Origin: Spirosoma sp. SC4-14
GTDB taxonomy: Bacteria; Bacteroidota; Bacteroidia; Cytophagales; Spirosomataceae
Direction: 5' to 3'
Assembly: GCF_037201965.1 (NCBI RefSeq)
Contig: NZ_CP147518.1
Span: forward strand, 5,759,001 to 5,823,000
DNA: 64,000 nt
Below, in pieces: positions 41,369 to 51,264 of the stretch. Positions within the stretch are counted from its first letter, which is position 1, and each line of letters begins with the position of its first letter. The notes beneath the pieces were generated by a model. That model saw nothing but the letters and a program-made list of their open reading frames with translations, searched no databases and was not told the origin of the DNA. The position numbers were made by a program, and so were the translations under genes.

Positions 41369-42370
41369 CTAACCCTTGTACGGTTTACCAAGCACCAGCT
41401 TATCGCCCGACAAATCGACTTCGAACAGATGCGGCACACGAACAGTACGGCCATTTACACTCTTATGGCTATGCAGCGACATCAGCAGCTTACCATCGAG
41501 CGTATGAAACAACATACCATGCCCGTAATTAGGTGGCGTAATGGGGTCTTTTTCCTGAGTCCAGGGGCCATCCAGCGTCCCACTTTTTGAGTAGGCAACA
41601 CCCTGGGTGTATACATCATAGATCCAGCTCGTCCAGATCATTCCGAGTCGGCCGGTTTGGGTTTGAAACAGGTAGGGGCCATCTGTGACCTTGTTTGGGC
41701 GGTCGTTGCCCTTATCGTCTTTCTCGCGGCTCCAGGGCGAATCGCTGGCCCGGAACAACACTTGTCCTTTGCCGATGGTGCCGCTCAGATCGGGTTTCAG
41801 TTCAATTTTTTCGATGGTTCCGTTCAGGTTCTGCAACCATTCGTAGCAATACACCATGTAGGGTTTACCGTTTTTATCGACCCAAAACGTGCCGTCCAGC
41901 GTAGGCATATTGGCGGGCAGATAGGTAGCATCCGGCATCGGTATATACGGGCCATCGGGTTTATCGCTGACCAGCACGTGGCACGCCCGCCGTTCGATCT
42001 CCCGACCGTTGACGGTATCGATTTTGACGGCGCGGTTGGTGAAGGTGGCAAAGTAGTAGTATTTGTTTTTGAAGGGGTGAATTTCGGCTGCCCAGATCAT
42101 TGGGTTCGGCCCCATCCACGAGTTCGGATCGGTTTTGGTCACCTTGTAGGGGCCATCCCAAAGTTTCAGGTCTTTACTTTTCCAGAGCAGCCCCCCGGTT
42201 CCAGTCATGTAATAGAGATTTGTTTGCCGATCAGCCAGAATGAACGGGTCGCTCAACCGAATGGAATCCATCGGAACATTGGTCTGGGCTGAGGGGACTC
42301 GATTGCTTTGTGCTTTTAAGGTAAAGGCAAACAACAGGCAGGCTATAAATGGCAAGCAATTGGGTTTCAT
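41369..42370 (-). CDS. Secreted glycoside hydrolase family 43 protein
   Basis: 333 aa from ATG 42370 with a signal peptide of about 20 residues. A single five-bladed propeller: R-L-S-D-P-F-I-L-A-D gives the first catalytic Asp (base), W-A-A-E-I-H-P-F the pKa modulator region and later V-T-D-G-P-Y-L-F the acid site environment. GH43 enzymes cleave arabinose or xylose side chains from plant polysaccharides. It sits close to GH127 (L-arabinofuranosidase), in keeping with arabinan use. Confidence 0.88.
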   Translation of the reverse strand: MKPNCLPFIACLLFAFTLKAQSNRVPSAQTNVPMDSIRLSDPFILADRQTNLYYMTGTGGLLWKSKDLKLWDGPYKVTKTDPNSWMGPNPMIWAAEIHPFKNKYYYFATFTNRAVKIDTVNGREIERRACHVLVSDKPDGPYIPMPDATYLPANMPTLDGTFWVDKNGKPYMVYCYEWLQNLNGTIEKIELKPDLSGTIGKGQVLFRASDSPWSREKDDKGNDRPNKVTDGPYLFQTQTGRLGMIWTSWIYDVYTQGVAYSKSGTLDGPWTQEKDPITPPNYGHGMLFHTLDGKLLMSLHSHKSVNGRTVRVPHLFEVDLSGDKLVLGKPYKG

Positions 42371-42603
42371 GGAAAGGATCAAGATTGAGGTGGTGATGGC
42401 TTTTTGTTTAAAGAAGGCTGAGAATTGGTTGTAAACGAAAAGTCTTGTGATAGGTCAATTCCGATTGACAGTGAAATACCTGAAATATATAAGTAAGCAT
42501 AACCCTAGAAGTTTCAATTTCTGGTCAAACCCTTTATTCATCTTCTCCTTTGTGAAATTTTCCTATAAGCGGCACTATGTTTATCCGGACATACATTTAA
42601 ACA

Positions 42604-43023
42604 TTACGCAGCCAGACCATCTCGTATTGCCGCTTCGAGTACTCCAACGTTTATATCGTTTAGCGTTTTGAACTTAATGCAATACCCGCTCACGCTCGCC
42701 TTGCCTATTTCTTTACCATAGGTTTGGGGTAAGTAATTCTTATCTGCGATACCCATGATATAAACAGAGATTCCGGTCGTGTTGGCGCTCATACCAATTT
42801 GATAAAACTCTTTGGTTTTACCATTGGCATAGGTTATGGTATAAGATCCATAGCCTATGCTGGGATTGGCAACCGTTTTATTGTCACTGTTTTTACCGTC
42901 CAGGAACCACAATTTACAAGCTGGCATAACGTCCAGAATAATGCGATGCAACGCTTTCATCTCGCTATGTTTTGGTTCAGGCTGACTAGTTATATAGTCG
43001 TTAATTTGCTCTTGTCCGTTCAT
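42604..43023 (-). CDS. DUF1801 domain protein (YdhG-like)
   Basis: 139 aa, one DUF1801 domain: an early I-N-D-Y-I-T-S-Q-P, the L-H-R-I-I-L-D-V-M-P segment, the central G-Y-G-S-Y-T-I-T-Y and late Y-C-I-K-F-K-T-L-N-D-I-N. The fold is of the YdhG/iron-chaperone-like type with no enzymatic role proven. It lies between two glycosidase genes but has no obvious relation to them. Confidence 0.85.
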   Translation of the reverse strand: MNGQEQINDYITSQPEPKHSEMKALHRIILDVMPACKLWFLDGKNSDNKTVANPSIGYGSYTITYANGKTKEFYQIGMSANTTGISVYIMGIADKNYLPQTYGKEIGKASVSGYCIKFKTLNDINVGVLEAAIRDGLAA

Positions 43024-43038
43024 ATAAAAATAGATGAC

Positions 43039-45084
43039 TCACTTCCCTGTCTCCGGCACCCATACCTTATATGGGTAAACACCGCGATTGCCGAACGCAT
43101 AGAACGGGATAGCCGTAAACGCTACTGACTTCGCATTCTTATCGGTGGCCTGACCAGTAATTACGTTGACACCGTTCAGTAGTTTGGGCTGAAACGTTAA
43201 TTTCAGGGGGGTGTTGGCAGGCAAGAGGAGATCGTTCAGGTTGGGATTGTCGATGCCTTCCAGACCGTAGACGATAGGGCCCGATGCCAGCGCCACCTTT
43301 CCTTTGATGGTCTCAATTGAATCGTTGGGCGATACAATTCGGGGTTGCATGGGCAGGGCAAGTTCGATGCGGTCGCCTTTTTTCCAGGTTCGGCGGATAG
43401 CTGCATATCCGTTCTGTAGCTCCACGGCTATGGCTTTCCCGTTTACTTTCAGCGTTATGGGCTCCCCAACGGCAGACGTGTATAAATTGAACGGATTTTC
43501 CTGATTGTGCGCCCAGCCCGGTATCCGCATCTTCACCGTAAATGCCTTGTTCGATGCCGGATCAACTTCAATGATCGTTTCGCCTTTCCAGGGATAATTC
43601 GTCACTTGTTTCAGTTTAACATCAGTGCCGGCAACGATCAGGTTGGCCTGACTACCGATGAACAGGTTCACATAGGCGGCATCCTGGTCGTAGGCGTAGA
43701 TGAACCCCGGCATAGCCGACACCATTTTCAGCAGCATCGGCGGGCAGCAGGGGCAGCTATGCCAGGCCCAACGGTGATGATCGGTTGCTACCAGAGGATT
43801 CTCATAGAAGTAATGATCACCCTGAAGCGACACGCTGGAGAGCAGATTGTTGTAGAGCACCCGTTCCAGCTCATCGATGTATTTGCCATCGGCTTCCAGC
43901 TCGTTCATGCGCTGGCTAAAAAACGCCGAGCCGATAGCTGCACAGGACTCCAGATAAGCCGATTCGGGCATAAAATAGTTTTTCCCGAATCGTTCACCAT
44001 CAGCAATGGCCCCTTCGCCACCCGTAATGAACATCCGCTTGCCAATCATGTTGTCCCAGTAGTTATTGGCCGTTTCCACATAGCGCGGGTCGTTGTTTTC
44101 AAGCGCCGTTGCGGCTACGCCTGTTGCCAGCAATGTAGCCCGAACAGCATGACCTTCGATGGTCTTCTGCCGAAAAACCGACATGTGGTCCTGATTATAC
44201 GATTCATCGCTTTTACGGGTATGCTGGCCGTTTTTGTCACCGTAGTTACCCCGATTTTCGATCCAGAACGTCGCGAGTTGGTAATACTGCTTTTCATTGA
44301 CCGGCACGCTCATCTTCGCTTTCAGCGCCGGATCGTCTTTAAATAGCCAATACAATTTCAGGATGGCTTCTTCGGGGCCGCCGTGTCCGGGGATAACGTT
44401 CTTTTTGGGAAACGGCCCCATTTCCTGATACATGAAGTTGCTGAATTTAGTGGCTACGTCGAGCAGCTTAGTTTTGCCCGTGGCATTGTAGTAATGCACA
44501 GCCGCTTCGATCAGCATACCGGCATTGTATACATCATGCTGCCACTTATCGTCTCCGCCGTTGGTCCCCCATCGTTGCTCGGGTTTTACCAGTGTTGTGT
44601 AGGTGTTCAGATAGCCATCTGGATCAACAGCCTGCGCTGCGGCAATGCGATCGATATAGACATCTATTTTCTGCTCCAGTTTTGGATCGGGGTATTCGGC
44701 CAGCAGGTCGGCAGCGCCACGGATCGTTTCATACACCAGTCCATCATACCAGGGCGGTCCGTCGTGCTGGCCCGTGTTTTTCTTTCCCTGCGCTATCAGG
44801 TCGAAATTCAGGAAAGCGTTGCGCGTCCGGCCGAGTTTGGCTTTTTCTTCGATTAGATCTTTGCGGTCGGGCTCATAGTTCCCTTCCAGTTTATCGAATA
44901 CGTCGTATACCGTTCTGGAATCCCAAACCTTCAGCTTCGGGCTCCAGAACAGGTCGTTTACATTCACCTGCTCCAGTTTCAGCGGATGAATGATATGAGT
45001 ATGTGGCTGAGCCACAGCGAATGGAGCCGACAGACTAACAAAAAGAGCGATGCGGGCGAATTGAGAGCGAATAACGATCATCAT
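43039..45084 (-). CDS. Secreted GH127 beta-L-arabinofuranosidase (DUF1680)
   Basis: 681 aa from ATG 45084 or 45081. A signal peptide of about 26 residues ends A-V-A-Q. An alpha/alpha barrel (about 40-430) holds the zinc/nucleophile region, with Cys pair C-P-C-C-P-P in W-H-S-C-P-C-C-P-P-M-L. Catalytic-region Glu/Cys residues are conserved in GH127. A beta-sandwich follows (about 450-680). GH127 releases L-arabinofuranose from arabino-oligosaccharides or glycoproteins. Its partners include GH43 next door. Confidence 0.9.
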   Translation of the reverse strand: MMIVIRSQFARIALFVSLSAPFAVAQPHTHIIHPLKLEQVNVNDLFWSPKLKVWDSRTVYDVFDKLEGNYEPDRKDLIEEKAKLGRTRNAFLNFDLIAQGKKNTGQHDGPPWYDGLVYETIRGAADLLAEYPDPKLEQKIDVYIDRIAAAQAVDPDGYLNTYTTLVKPEQRWGTNGGDDKWQHDVYNAGMLIEAAVHYYNATGKTKLLDVATKFSNFMYQEMGPFPKKNVIPGHGGPEEAILKLYWLFKDDPALKAKMSVPVNEKQYYQLATFWIENRGNYGDKNGQHTRKSDESYNQDHMSVFRQKTIEGHAVRATLLATGVAATALENNDPRYVETANNYWDNMIGKRMFITGGEGAIADGERFGKNYFMPESAYLESCAAIGSAFFSQRMNELEADGKYIDELERVLYNNLLSSVSLQGDHYFYENPLVATDHHRWAWHSCPCCPPMLLKMVSAMPGFIYAYDQDAAYVNLFIGSQANLIVAGTDVKLKQVTNYPWKGETIIEVDPASNKAFTVKMRIPGWAHNQENPFNLYTSAVGEPITLKVNGKAIAVELQNGYAAIRRTWKKGDRIELALPMQPRIVSPNDSIETIKGKVALASGPIVYGLEGIDNPNLNDLLLPANTPLKLTFQPKLLNGVNVITGQATDKNAKSVAFTAIPFYAFGNRGVYPYKVWVPETGK

Positions 45085-45116
45085 ACCTAATGAAAGTCTG
45101 CTCGTATAAATTTTTA

Positions 45117-45199
45117 ACCTAAGCAATAGAACGCGGTTTATTATGATCCTCACAATACACACTGATGGATCATAATAAACCGCGTTCTATTGCTTAGGT
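45117..45199 (-). terminator. 33-bp perfect inverted repeat after gnd
   Basis: Arms 45117-45149 and 45167-45199 are exactly complementary over 33 bp, with a 17-nt loop. The outer end is ACCTAAGCAATAGAACGCGG. On the minus strand it is followed by TTAAAAATTTATAC. It lies 6 nt past the gnd stop at 45206 and before the GH127 gene. It is much longer than a usual terminator. Confidence 0.65.
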
Positions 45200-45205
45200 A
45201 GCAGT

Positions 45206-46660
45206 TTAGCTATTATACGCCGTCGATACGGTATCGCCACCTTCGCCCGTCCAGTTCGTATGGAAAAACTGGCCGCGTGGTTTGTCGATCCGCTCGTAGG
45301 TATGCGCACCAAAGTAGTCGCGCTGGGCTTGCAGCAGGTTGGCGGGTAGCCATTCGCTGCGGAAACCATCCAGATAGCAAAGCGCCGATGTGAGCGCAGG
45401 AGCCGGAATTCCGTTGCTCAATGCAGCCGCACATACACGTCGCCAGCCAGCCTGCGCGGCTTCGATTTTCTCCTTGAAGAAATCGTCGAGCAACAGGTGC
45501 GGTAGCTCAGGATTTTTATCGAAGGCTTTTTTGATGTCGCCCAGGAACGCCGACCGGATAATACAACCACCCCGCCACATCAGCGCAATATCGCCGTAGT
45601 TCAGTTGCCAGTTATATTCTTTAGCAGCCGCCATAAACAGGTTGTACCCCTGCGCATACGAAATGATTTTGGCGCCGTATAATGCCATTTTCAAATCGTC
45701 GAGCAGTTGGGCCTTATCGCCCGAAAATTCGGGCTTGGGTCCGCTGAGTACTTTCGAGGCTTCCACCCGTAAGTCTTTCTGTGCTGACAAAAAGCGGGCA
45801 AATACCGATTCGCCAATCAGCGTCAGCGGAATACCCTGATCCAGAGCAGCCGTTCCAGTCCATTTGCCAGTGCCTTTTTGCCCGGCCGTATCCAGAATTT
45901 TATCGACCATTGGCGTACCGTCCTCATCTTTATAGGCCATAATATCGGCCGTAATTTCGATCAGATAGGAGTCCAGCTCTTCAGTATTCCACTTTTTAAA
46001 TACCTCATGCATTTCATCGGCACTCATGCCCAGCAGATCTTTCATAACCTGATAAGCCTCGCCAATAATCTGCATATCGCCATACTCGATGCCGTTGTGT
46101 ACCATTTTCACAAAGTGTCCGGCACCGTCGCTACCGACCCAGTCACAACAGGGCGTACCGTCGTCTACTTTGGCCGCAATCGACTGGAAAATATCTTTTA
46201 CATATGGCCAGGCCGCCACACTTCCTCCCGGCATCATCGACGGACCGTGTAACGCACCAATTTCTCCCCCCGAAACACCAGTTCCTATGTATAAGAAACC
46301 TTTGCTTTCAACATATTTGGTCCGGCGAATGGTATCGGGAAAATACGAATTACCACCATCGATAATAATATCACCCGGTTCGAGATGTGGGATAATCTGC
46401 TCAATAAAATCATCGACGGGCTGTCCGGCTTTTACCAGCATCATCACCTTACGGGGTCGTTTCAGCGAAGCTACCAGTTCTTCGATGGAGTGGGCACCGA
46501 TAAAGTTTTTTCCGGCTCCCCGTCCGTTCATAAAGTGATCGACTTTCTCAACCGTACGATTAAAAACGGCTACCGTAAACCCTTTGCTTTCCATGTTAAG
46601 CACCAGGTTTTCACCCATTACGGCAAGACCAATCAGGCCTATATCTGCAGATTCTGTCAT
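45206..46660 (-). CDS. gnd: 6-phosphogluconate dehydrogenase, decarboxylating
   Basis: 484 aa, the standard length for the long Gnd form. It converts 6-phosphogluconate to ribulose 5-phosphate with NADP in the oxidative pentose phosphate pathway. The Rossmann start I-G-L-I-G-L-A-V-M-G-E-N-L is followed by N-R-T in the cofactor loop. I-I-D-G-G-N-S-Y-F, V-S-G-G-E-I-G-A-L-H-G-P-S-M-M-P-G-G and V-K-M-V-H-N-G-I-E-Y-G-D-M-Q form the active site, with K and E present. ATG at 46660. Confidence 0.96.
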   Translation of the reverse strand: MTESADIGLIGLAVMGENLVLNMESKGFTVAVFNRTVEKVDHFMNGRGAGKNFIGAHSIEELVASLKRPRKVMMLVKAGQPVDDFIEQIIPHLEPGDIIIDGGNSYFPDTIRRTKYVESKGFLYIGTGVSGGEIGALHGPSMMPGGSVAAWPYVKDIFQSIAAKVDDGTPCCDWVGSDGAGHFVKMVHNGIEYGDMQIIGEAYQVMKDLLGMSADEMHEVFKKWNTEELDSYLIEITADIMAYKDEDGTPMVDKILDTAGQKGTGKWTGTAALDQGIPLTLIGESVFARFLSAQKDLRVEASKVLSGPKPEFSGDKAQLLDDLKMALYGAKIISYAQGYNLFMAAAKEYNWQLNYGDIALMWRGGCIIRSAFLGDIKKAFDKNPELPHLLLDDFFKEKIEAAQAGWRRVCAAALSNGIPAPALTSALCYLDGFRSEWLPANLLQAQRDYFGAHTYERIDKPRGQFFHTNWTGEGGDTVSTAYNS

Positions 46661-46945
46661 TATGATGTGATTTGTTAGACTATAAATCCTACGTTTTGCT
46701 TTAGTAAGAACTGCTTATGGACGCTCCTACTCATTGGTTACCAGACCTTCATTTGTTGTCATCCGTCGTTTTCATTAACGATAGCGAAAAACGGTAGTCC
46801 TCTGGCAACGAACTAACACCAAAGCCCCTGGCGTGTAGTAGCCCGCAAATATAGGTACTTCCTGTTCTACAATCCGTTCTATAGTTTGTAAAGAATAGTG
46901 AATAGCCCCACCGGTATTGTTCTTCCGGTTAGTTGATTGTTTCCT

Positions 46946-47674
46946 TTAGCCAACAGGATTCATCCGGCTAAAAGCAGCGTTCAAATCGTCGGGCGTCGCC
47001 TTAGCCATTCCCTCACTAAAACCGTACGTTAGTTCGGTTTTTCCTTCTTTTAATTGAGCAAACACCGCGTCGACAAATCCACTTACGGGTGGCGCATGGT
47101 CGTGTAGACCTTTACCGCCCAGATCGGTATTCAGAGCAGGTGGAATCACTTCAATTACTTCGATGTTTCGGGGTATCAGCAAATGCCGCAACGAAAGGGT
47201 GAATGAGCGAAAAAACGCTTTAGTAGCCGAATAAACTGGCACTTTCGTTAATGGCACAAAGGCCAGACCCGACGTTACGTTCAGAATTGTCGTTAGCGAC
47301 GGCAGGTTAATAAACAGTGCCGTCAGGTGCAACGGTGCCTCAATATTGACGGTAATTTCAGTCTTCGCCCGCTCAAAAAAATCGCCGTCGGTAATCGACA
47401 ACCATTGCTGCATTCCGGCATTGTTGATCAACACATTCAGGTCGGGGTGCTCATCGGCAATCCATTGGTAAAGCGCCTGGCGCTCATCGGCCACCGACAA
47501 GTCACACGGGCGGGTAATAACGTTGGGTAATCGGTCGGCTACTTCCCGAAGCATGTCTTCGCGCCGACCGCAGATGATTACGGTATTGTTTTCCTGGATG
47601 AACCGCTCGGTCAGTCCCAGACCGATACCGGAGGCACCGCCAGTAATCAGGATTTTGTTGTTCGATACATTCAT
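46946..47674 (-). CDS. Short-chain dehydrogenase/reductase (DltE-like)
   Basis: 242 aa. Classical SDR: I-T-G-G-A-S-G-I-G-L-G-L, C-G-R-R (NADP-type), V-L-I-N-N-A-G-M-Q, Ser in N-V-T-S-G-L-A-F and the Y-S-A-T-K-A-F motif. It is close to DltE and related oxidoreductases of unknown substrate. A 14-bp hairpin (47721-47751) lies upstream. Confidence 0.88.
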   Translation of the reverse strand: MNVSNNKILITGGASGIGLGLTERFIQENNTVIICGRREDMLREVADRLPNVITRPCDLSVADERQALYQWIADEHPDLNVLINNAGMQQWLSITDGDFFERAKTEITVNIEAPLHLTALFINLPSLTTILNVTSGLAFVPLTKVPVYSATKAFFRSFTLSLRHLLIPRNIEVIEVIPPALNTDLGGKGLHDHAPPVSGFVDAVFAQLKEGKTELTYGFSEGMAKATPDDLNAAFSRMNPVG

Positions 47675-47720
47675 GTGGTTTGTATTGATTGTTATGGAAA
47701 ATTAGTCATTGGTGTAAACA

Positions 47721-47751
47721 AACCTAAAAGGTTTCAAAAACCTTTTAGGTT
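47721..47751. repeat. 14-bp perfect hairpin between divergent genes
   Basis: AACCTAAAAGGTTT (47721-47734) and its complement (47738-47751) with a 3-nt loop. It lies between the SDR gene (starts 47674, leftwards) and the GH106 gene (starts 47850, rightwards), so it is not a natural terminator of either. It is a possible operator. Confidence 0.5.
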
Positions 47752-47849
47752 TAGCCCGAAACAAGCAGGAGACAGCAGGTTAGTAATTATTCTGAGTGCC
47801 TTTATATTGCTGATGTTCTATCTAATCCTCCTATTTCCATAACCTTATC

Positions 47850-50800
47850 ATGCTGAAAAAATATGTATTGATTGCGCTCCTAACGCCAGCGGCTCTGGCA
47901 GTGGTGGCCCAGAATCAGCTCCGCCAGGGCTTTGAAGCTCCTCCCAACAGCGCCAAACCCCGTGTGTGGTGGCACTGGATGAACGGCAACATAACCAAAG
48001 AAGGTATTCAGAAAGATCTGGAATGGATGCATCGCGTTGGTATTGGCGGTTTCCAGAATTTCGACGCCAGTTTGTTTACCCCCCAGGTCGTCGCCAAAAA
48101 ACTGGTTTTTATGACCCCCGACTGGAAAGATGCCTTTCGCTTTACAACTCAACAGGCCGATAAGCTCGGTCTCGAAATGGCCATTGCGGGTTCTCCGGGC
48201 TGGAGCGTAACGGGAGGTCCATGGGTAGAACCGTCCGATGCCATGAAAAAATACGTCTGGACCGAAACCCGCGTAACAGGAGGCCAACTGTTCTCCGGCA
48301 AGTTACCCCAGCCACCTTCTACAACCGGCAAGTTTCAGGATGTGGGGCTAACCAGTGCAGGCATCATGGGCGGCCCGGCACCGAAACTACCCAACTATTA
48401 TCAGGATGCACTGGTGATTGCCTATCCACTGCCTCCGCAGGACAAAACACTGGCCGAACTAAAGCCAACCGTAACATCGAGTGGGGGTTCGTTCAATCTT
48501 GGCCAGTTAACCGACGGCAATCTAAACACAACCACTTATTTGCCGCCTGCCAACGTAGGCGAAGACACATGGATTCAATATGCCTTCGATAGTCCACAGA
48601 CTTTTCGGGCGTTCTCCATCGTAGGTGCCAACCATAGTGGTCTTGAAGAGTTTAATGGCGGTCCCGAAAACCGGAGTCTGAAAGTCAGCGACGATGGTGT
48701 TATTTTTCGGGAGGTTGTGGCTATTCCGGGCAGTACGGTTCCGCAGAATACGATGAGCATTCCTCCCACCACAGCGCGATACTTCCGCTTTGCGTTCAAA
48801 ACCTTATCTCCCGAAGCAAATATGTTTGCTGCCCTGATGGGCGGCAAAGCCGAACCAGGCAAACCCGTAGGCGTCAATGTAGCCGAACTGGTCCTGTATC
48901 CAACCAGTCGCATCAACCTGTTCGAAGACAAAGCCGGTTTTAGCCCCTGGAAAGAAGAAGCATCCATGCCAACCACAACCGTACCCGATGCTATAGCCAG
49001 CGAAAAAATAATTGACCTGACCAGTAAAATGAGTGCAGATGGTAGCCTGAACTGGACCGTTCCGGCTGGTAACTGGGCAATCATTCGGTTAGGCTATTCG
49101 CTAACCGGACGTCAGAACCATCCGGCCTCGCCCGAAGCCACGGGTCTGGAAGTCGACAAACTCGATGGTACTGCCGTAAAACAATACATAAACACGTACC
49201 TCGACATGTATAAAGACGCCACCGGCGGACTGATGGGTACTAAAGGGCTACAATACATGGTGCTCGATAGTTACGAAGCCGGACACATGACCTGGACCAA
49301 AGCCCTGCCCGACGAATTTGCCAAACGCCGGGGCTATGATCTGAAACCCTGGATTCCGGTACTGACGGGCCGGGTTGTTGGTAGTGTAGAAGCCAGCGAA
49401 AAATTCCTGTGGGATTTCCGGAAAACCATCGGCGAACTGATCGTTGAAAACCACTACGAAGTGATTGGCGATGCGCTAAAACAGCGTGGCATGAAACGCT
49501 ATACCGAATCGCACGAGAACAAGCGGATTTACCTGGCCGACGGCATGGATGTGAAACGTAAAGCCGATATTCCGATGTCGGCCATGTGGACGCCCGGCAG
49601 CCTGGCGGGTGGAGCCAACGAAGAGGTTCGCAGCGAAGCCGACATTCGGGAAGCTGCTTCGGTAGCGCATATCTACGGTCAGAATCTGGTAGCAGCCGAG
49701 TCAATGACCTCAGTCGGCAATGCGTTTAGTTTTCATCCCGAAAAACTGAAACGTACGGCCGATCTGGAAATGGCGTCGGGCCTGAATCGGTTTGTGATTC
49801 ATACATCGGTTCATCAGCCGCTCGACGACAAAAAACCGGGATTTTCGCTGGGGCCTTTTGGTCAGTATTTCACCCGACAGGAAACCTGGGCCGAACAGGC
49901 CAAACCCTGGATGGACTATCTGGGGCGGAGTTGCTACCTGCTACAACAGGGTAAGCCCGTGATTGATGTGCTCTATTATTATGGAGAAAATAACAACATC
50001 ACTTCGTTGTTTACTAAAAAGCTATCGACTGTTCCGGCTGGCTACGCCTTCGATTATGTCAATGCCACCGCCCTGCTCAACGACCTGCGATTCCAGAACG
50101 GTCGGATTGTAGCGCCCAGCGGGCAAACCTACCGCTTGCTGTTACTCGACAGCAGCGCCCGCTATATGACCCTTCCGGTACTGAAAAAGCTAGGCGAACT
50201 GGTCAATGCCGGTCTGGTAGTCGCGGGAGCAAAACCAGAGCGTTCGCCCAGTATGCGCGATAATGAAGCAGAGTTCACAAAATTGGCTAATGAAATCTGG
50301 CAAAAGCCAACGGTATCGAACCGCCTGGTAGCTGATGTGTTGAACGGTATGGGCATTGATCAGGATGTTGCCATATCTGGAGCCAGAGCGCCCATTCTAT
50401 ACCTACATCGCCAAACTGCGGATGCGGATATTTACTGGCTCGATAACCGGAGCAATACTGCTAATAATGCCGAAATCAGTTTCCGCATAACGGGAAAAGT
50501 GCCCATGCTATGGCACCCACAAACGGGCAAAACCGAGCCGGTTTCCTATCAGATCAAAGCAGGGCGGACAACGATTCCTCTTACCTTCTCATCGTGGGAA
50601 GCCTACTTTATCGTGTTTGGTGATAAAACTACTACAACGGCCTATACCAAACCAACCGTTACCGAAATGGTTGTTGCCCGGCTTGAAACACCCTGGAAAG
50701 TCAGTTTTCAGGAAGGGCGGGGAGCGCCACCAACTGCCACGCTCAACCAGCTAGCCTCCTGGACCGACAACCCCGACGCAGGCATTCGCTATTTCTCAGG

Positions 50801-51167
50801 TACGGCGACTTACAACAATTCGCTTTCGATTCCTAAACTAGACAAAGCGGTTTCGTATGTGCTCGACCTGGGCGACGTAAAAAACATTGCAGAAGTCGTG
50901 GTCAATGGCAAACGCATGGGCACCGTCTGGAAACATCCTTTTCGACTGGATATCACACCAGCACTAAAGCCCGGCAACAATTCGGTGCAGATTGAGGTCA
51001 CAAACCTGTGGGTAAACCGATTGATTGGCGATGCACAACCCGGCATAACCAACAAAATTACGTTTACCACTATGCCGTTCTATCAGGCTAACTCGCCATT
51101 GCTGCCCTCCGGTCTGTTAGGTCCAGTGCAAGTTGTGTCACAAAAGTCTATAGCACAGGGTAAATAA
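47850..51167 (+). CDS. Secreted GH106-type alpha-L-rhamnosidase
   Basis: 1105 aa with a signal peptide ending A-V-V-A-Q. The N-terminal region has the family start P-R-V-W-W-H-W-M-N-G-N-I-T-K-E-G-I and I-G-G-F-Q-N-F-D. A barrel domain (about 40-750) includes a jelly-roll insertion (about 200-370). Beta-sandwich domains follow, the last resembling a carbohydrate-binding galactose-type fold (A-E-V-V-V-N-G-K-R-M-G-T-V-W). GH106 enzymes remove rhamnose from pectin (rhamnogalacturonan). No SusCD pair accompanies it. Confidence 0.88.
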   Translation: MLKKYVLIALLTPAALAVVAQNQLRQGFEAPPNSAKPRVWWHWMNGNITKEGIQKDLEWMHRVGIGGFQNFDASLFTPQVVAKKLVFMTPDWKDAFRFTTQQADKLGLEMAIAGSPGWSVTGGPWVEPSDAMKKYVWTETRVTGGQLFSGKLPQPPSTTGKFQDVGLTSAGIMGGPAPKLPNYYQDALVIAYPLPPQDKTLAELKPTVTSSGGSFNLGQLTDGNLNTTTYLPPANVGEDTWIQYAFDSPQTFRAFSIVGANHSGLEEFNGGPENRSLKVSDDGVIFREVVAIPGSTVPQNTMSIPPTTARYFRFAFKTLSPEANMFAALMGGKAEPGKPVGVNVAELVLYPTSRINLFEDKAGFSPWKEEASMPTTTVPDAIASEKIIDLTSKMSADGSLNWTVPAGNWAIIRLGYSLTGRQNHPASPEATGLEVDKLDGTAVKQYINTYLDMYKDATGGLMGTKGLQYMVLDSYEAGHMTWTKALPDEFAKRRGYDLKPWIPVLTGRVVGSVEASEKFLWDFRKTIGELIVENHYEVIGDALKQRGMKRYTESHENKRIYLADGMDVKRKADIPMSAMWTPGSLAGGANEEVRSEADIREAASVAHIYGQNLVAAESMTSVGNAFSFHPEKLKRTADLEMASGLNRFVIHTSVHQPLDDKKPGFSLGPFGQYFTRQETWAEQAKPWMDYLGRSCYLLQQGKPVIDVLYYYGENNNITSLFTKKLSTVPAGYAFDYVNATALLNDLRFQNGRIVAPSGQTYRLLLLDSSARYMTLPVLKKLGELVNAGLVVAGAKPERSPSMRDNEAEFTKLANEIWQKPTVSNRLVADVLNGMGIDQDVAISGARAPILYLHRQTADADIYWLDNRSNTANNAEISFRITGKVPMLWHPQTGKTEPVSYQIKAGRTTIPLTFSSWEAYFIVFGDKTTTTAYTKPTVTEMVVARLETPWKVSFQEGRGAPPTATLNQLASWTDNPDAGIRYFSGTATYNNSLSIPKLDKAVSYVLDLGDVKNIAEVVVNGKRMGTVWKHPFRLDITPALKPGNNSVQIEVTNLWVNRLIGDAQPGITNKITFTTMPFYQANSPLLPSGLLGPVQVVSQKSIAQGK

Positions 51168-51187
51168 ACGTTGTCGACATTGGTAAC

Positions 51188-51222
51188 AAAAACCGCCGGA
51201 CCCAACTAGCCCGGCGGTTTTT
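51188..51222. terminator. Bidirectional terminator
   Basis: 12-bp perfect stem AAAAACCGCCGG (51188-51199) / CCGGCGGTTTTT (51211-51222), with T-runs on both strands. It lies between the convergent GH106 and sulfatase genes. Confidence 0.8.
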
Positions 51223-51264
51223 GTTGGCGACCTAGTATGATTGACTTGTCGTATCCATCAGAGT

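Noticed and set aside
43507-44346. Long plus-strand frame opposite the GH127 gene
   Set aside because: Antisense shadow of a clearly conserved glycosidase; no signal, promoter or family pattern of its own.
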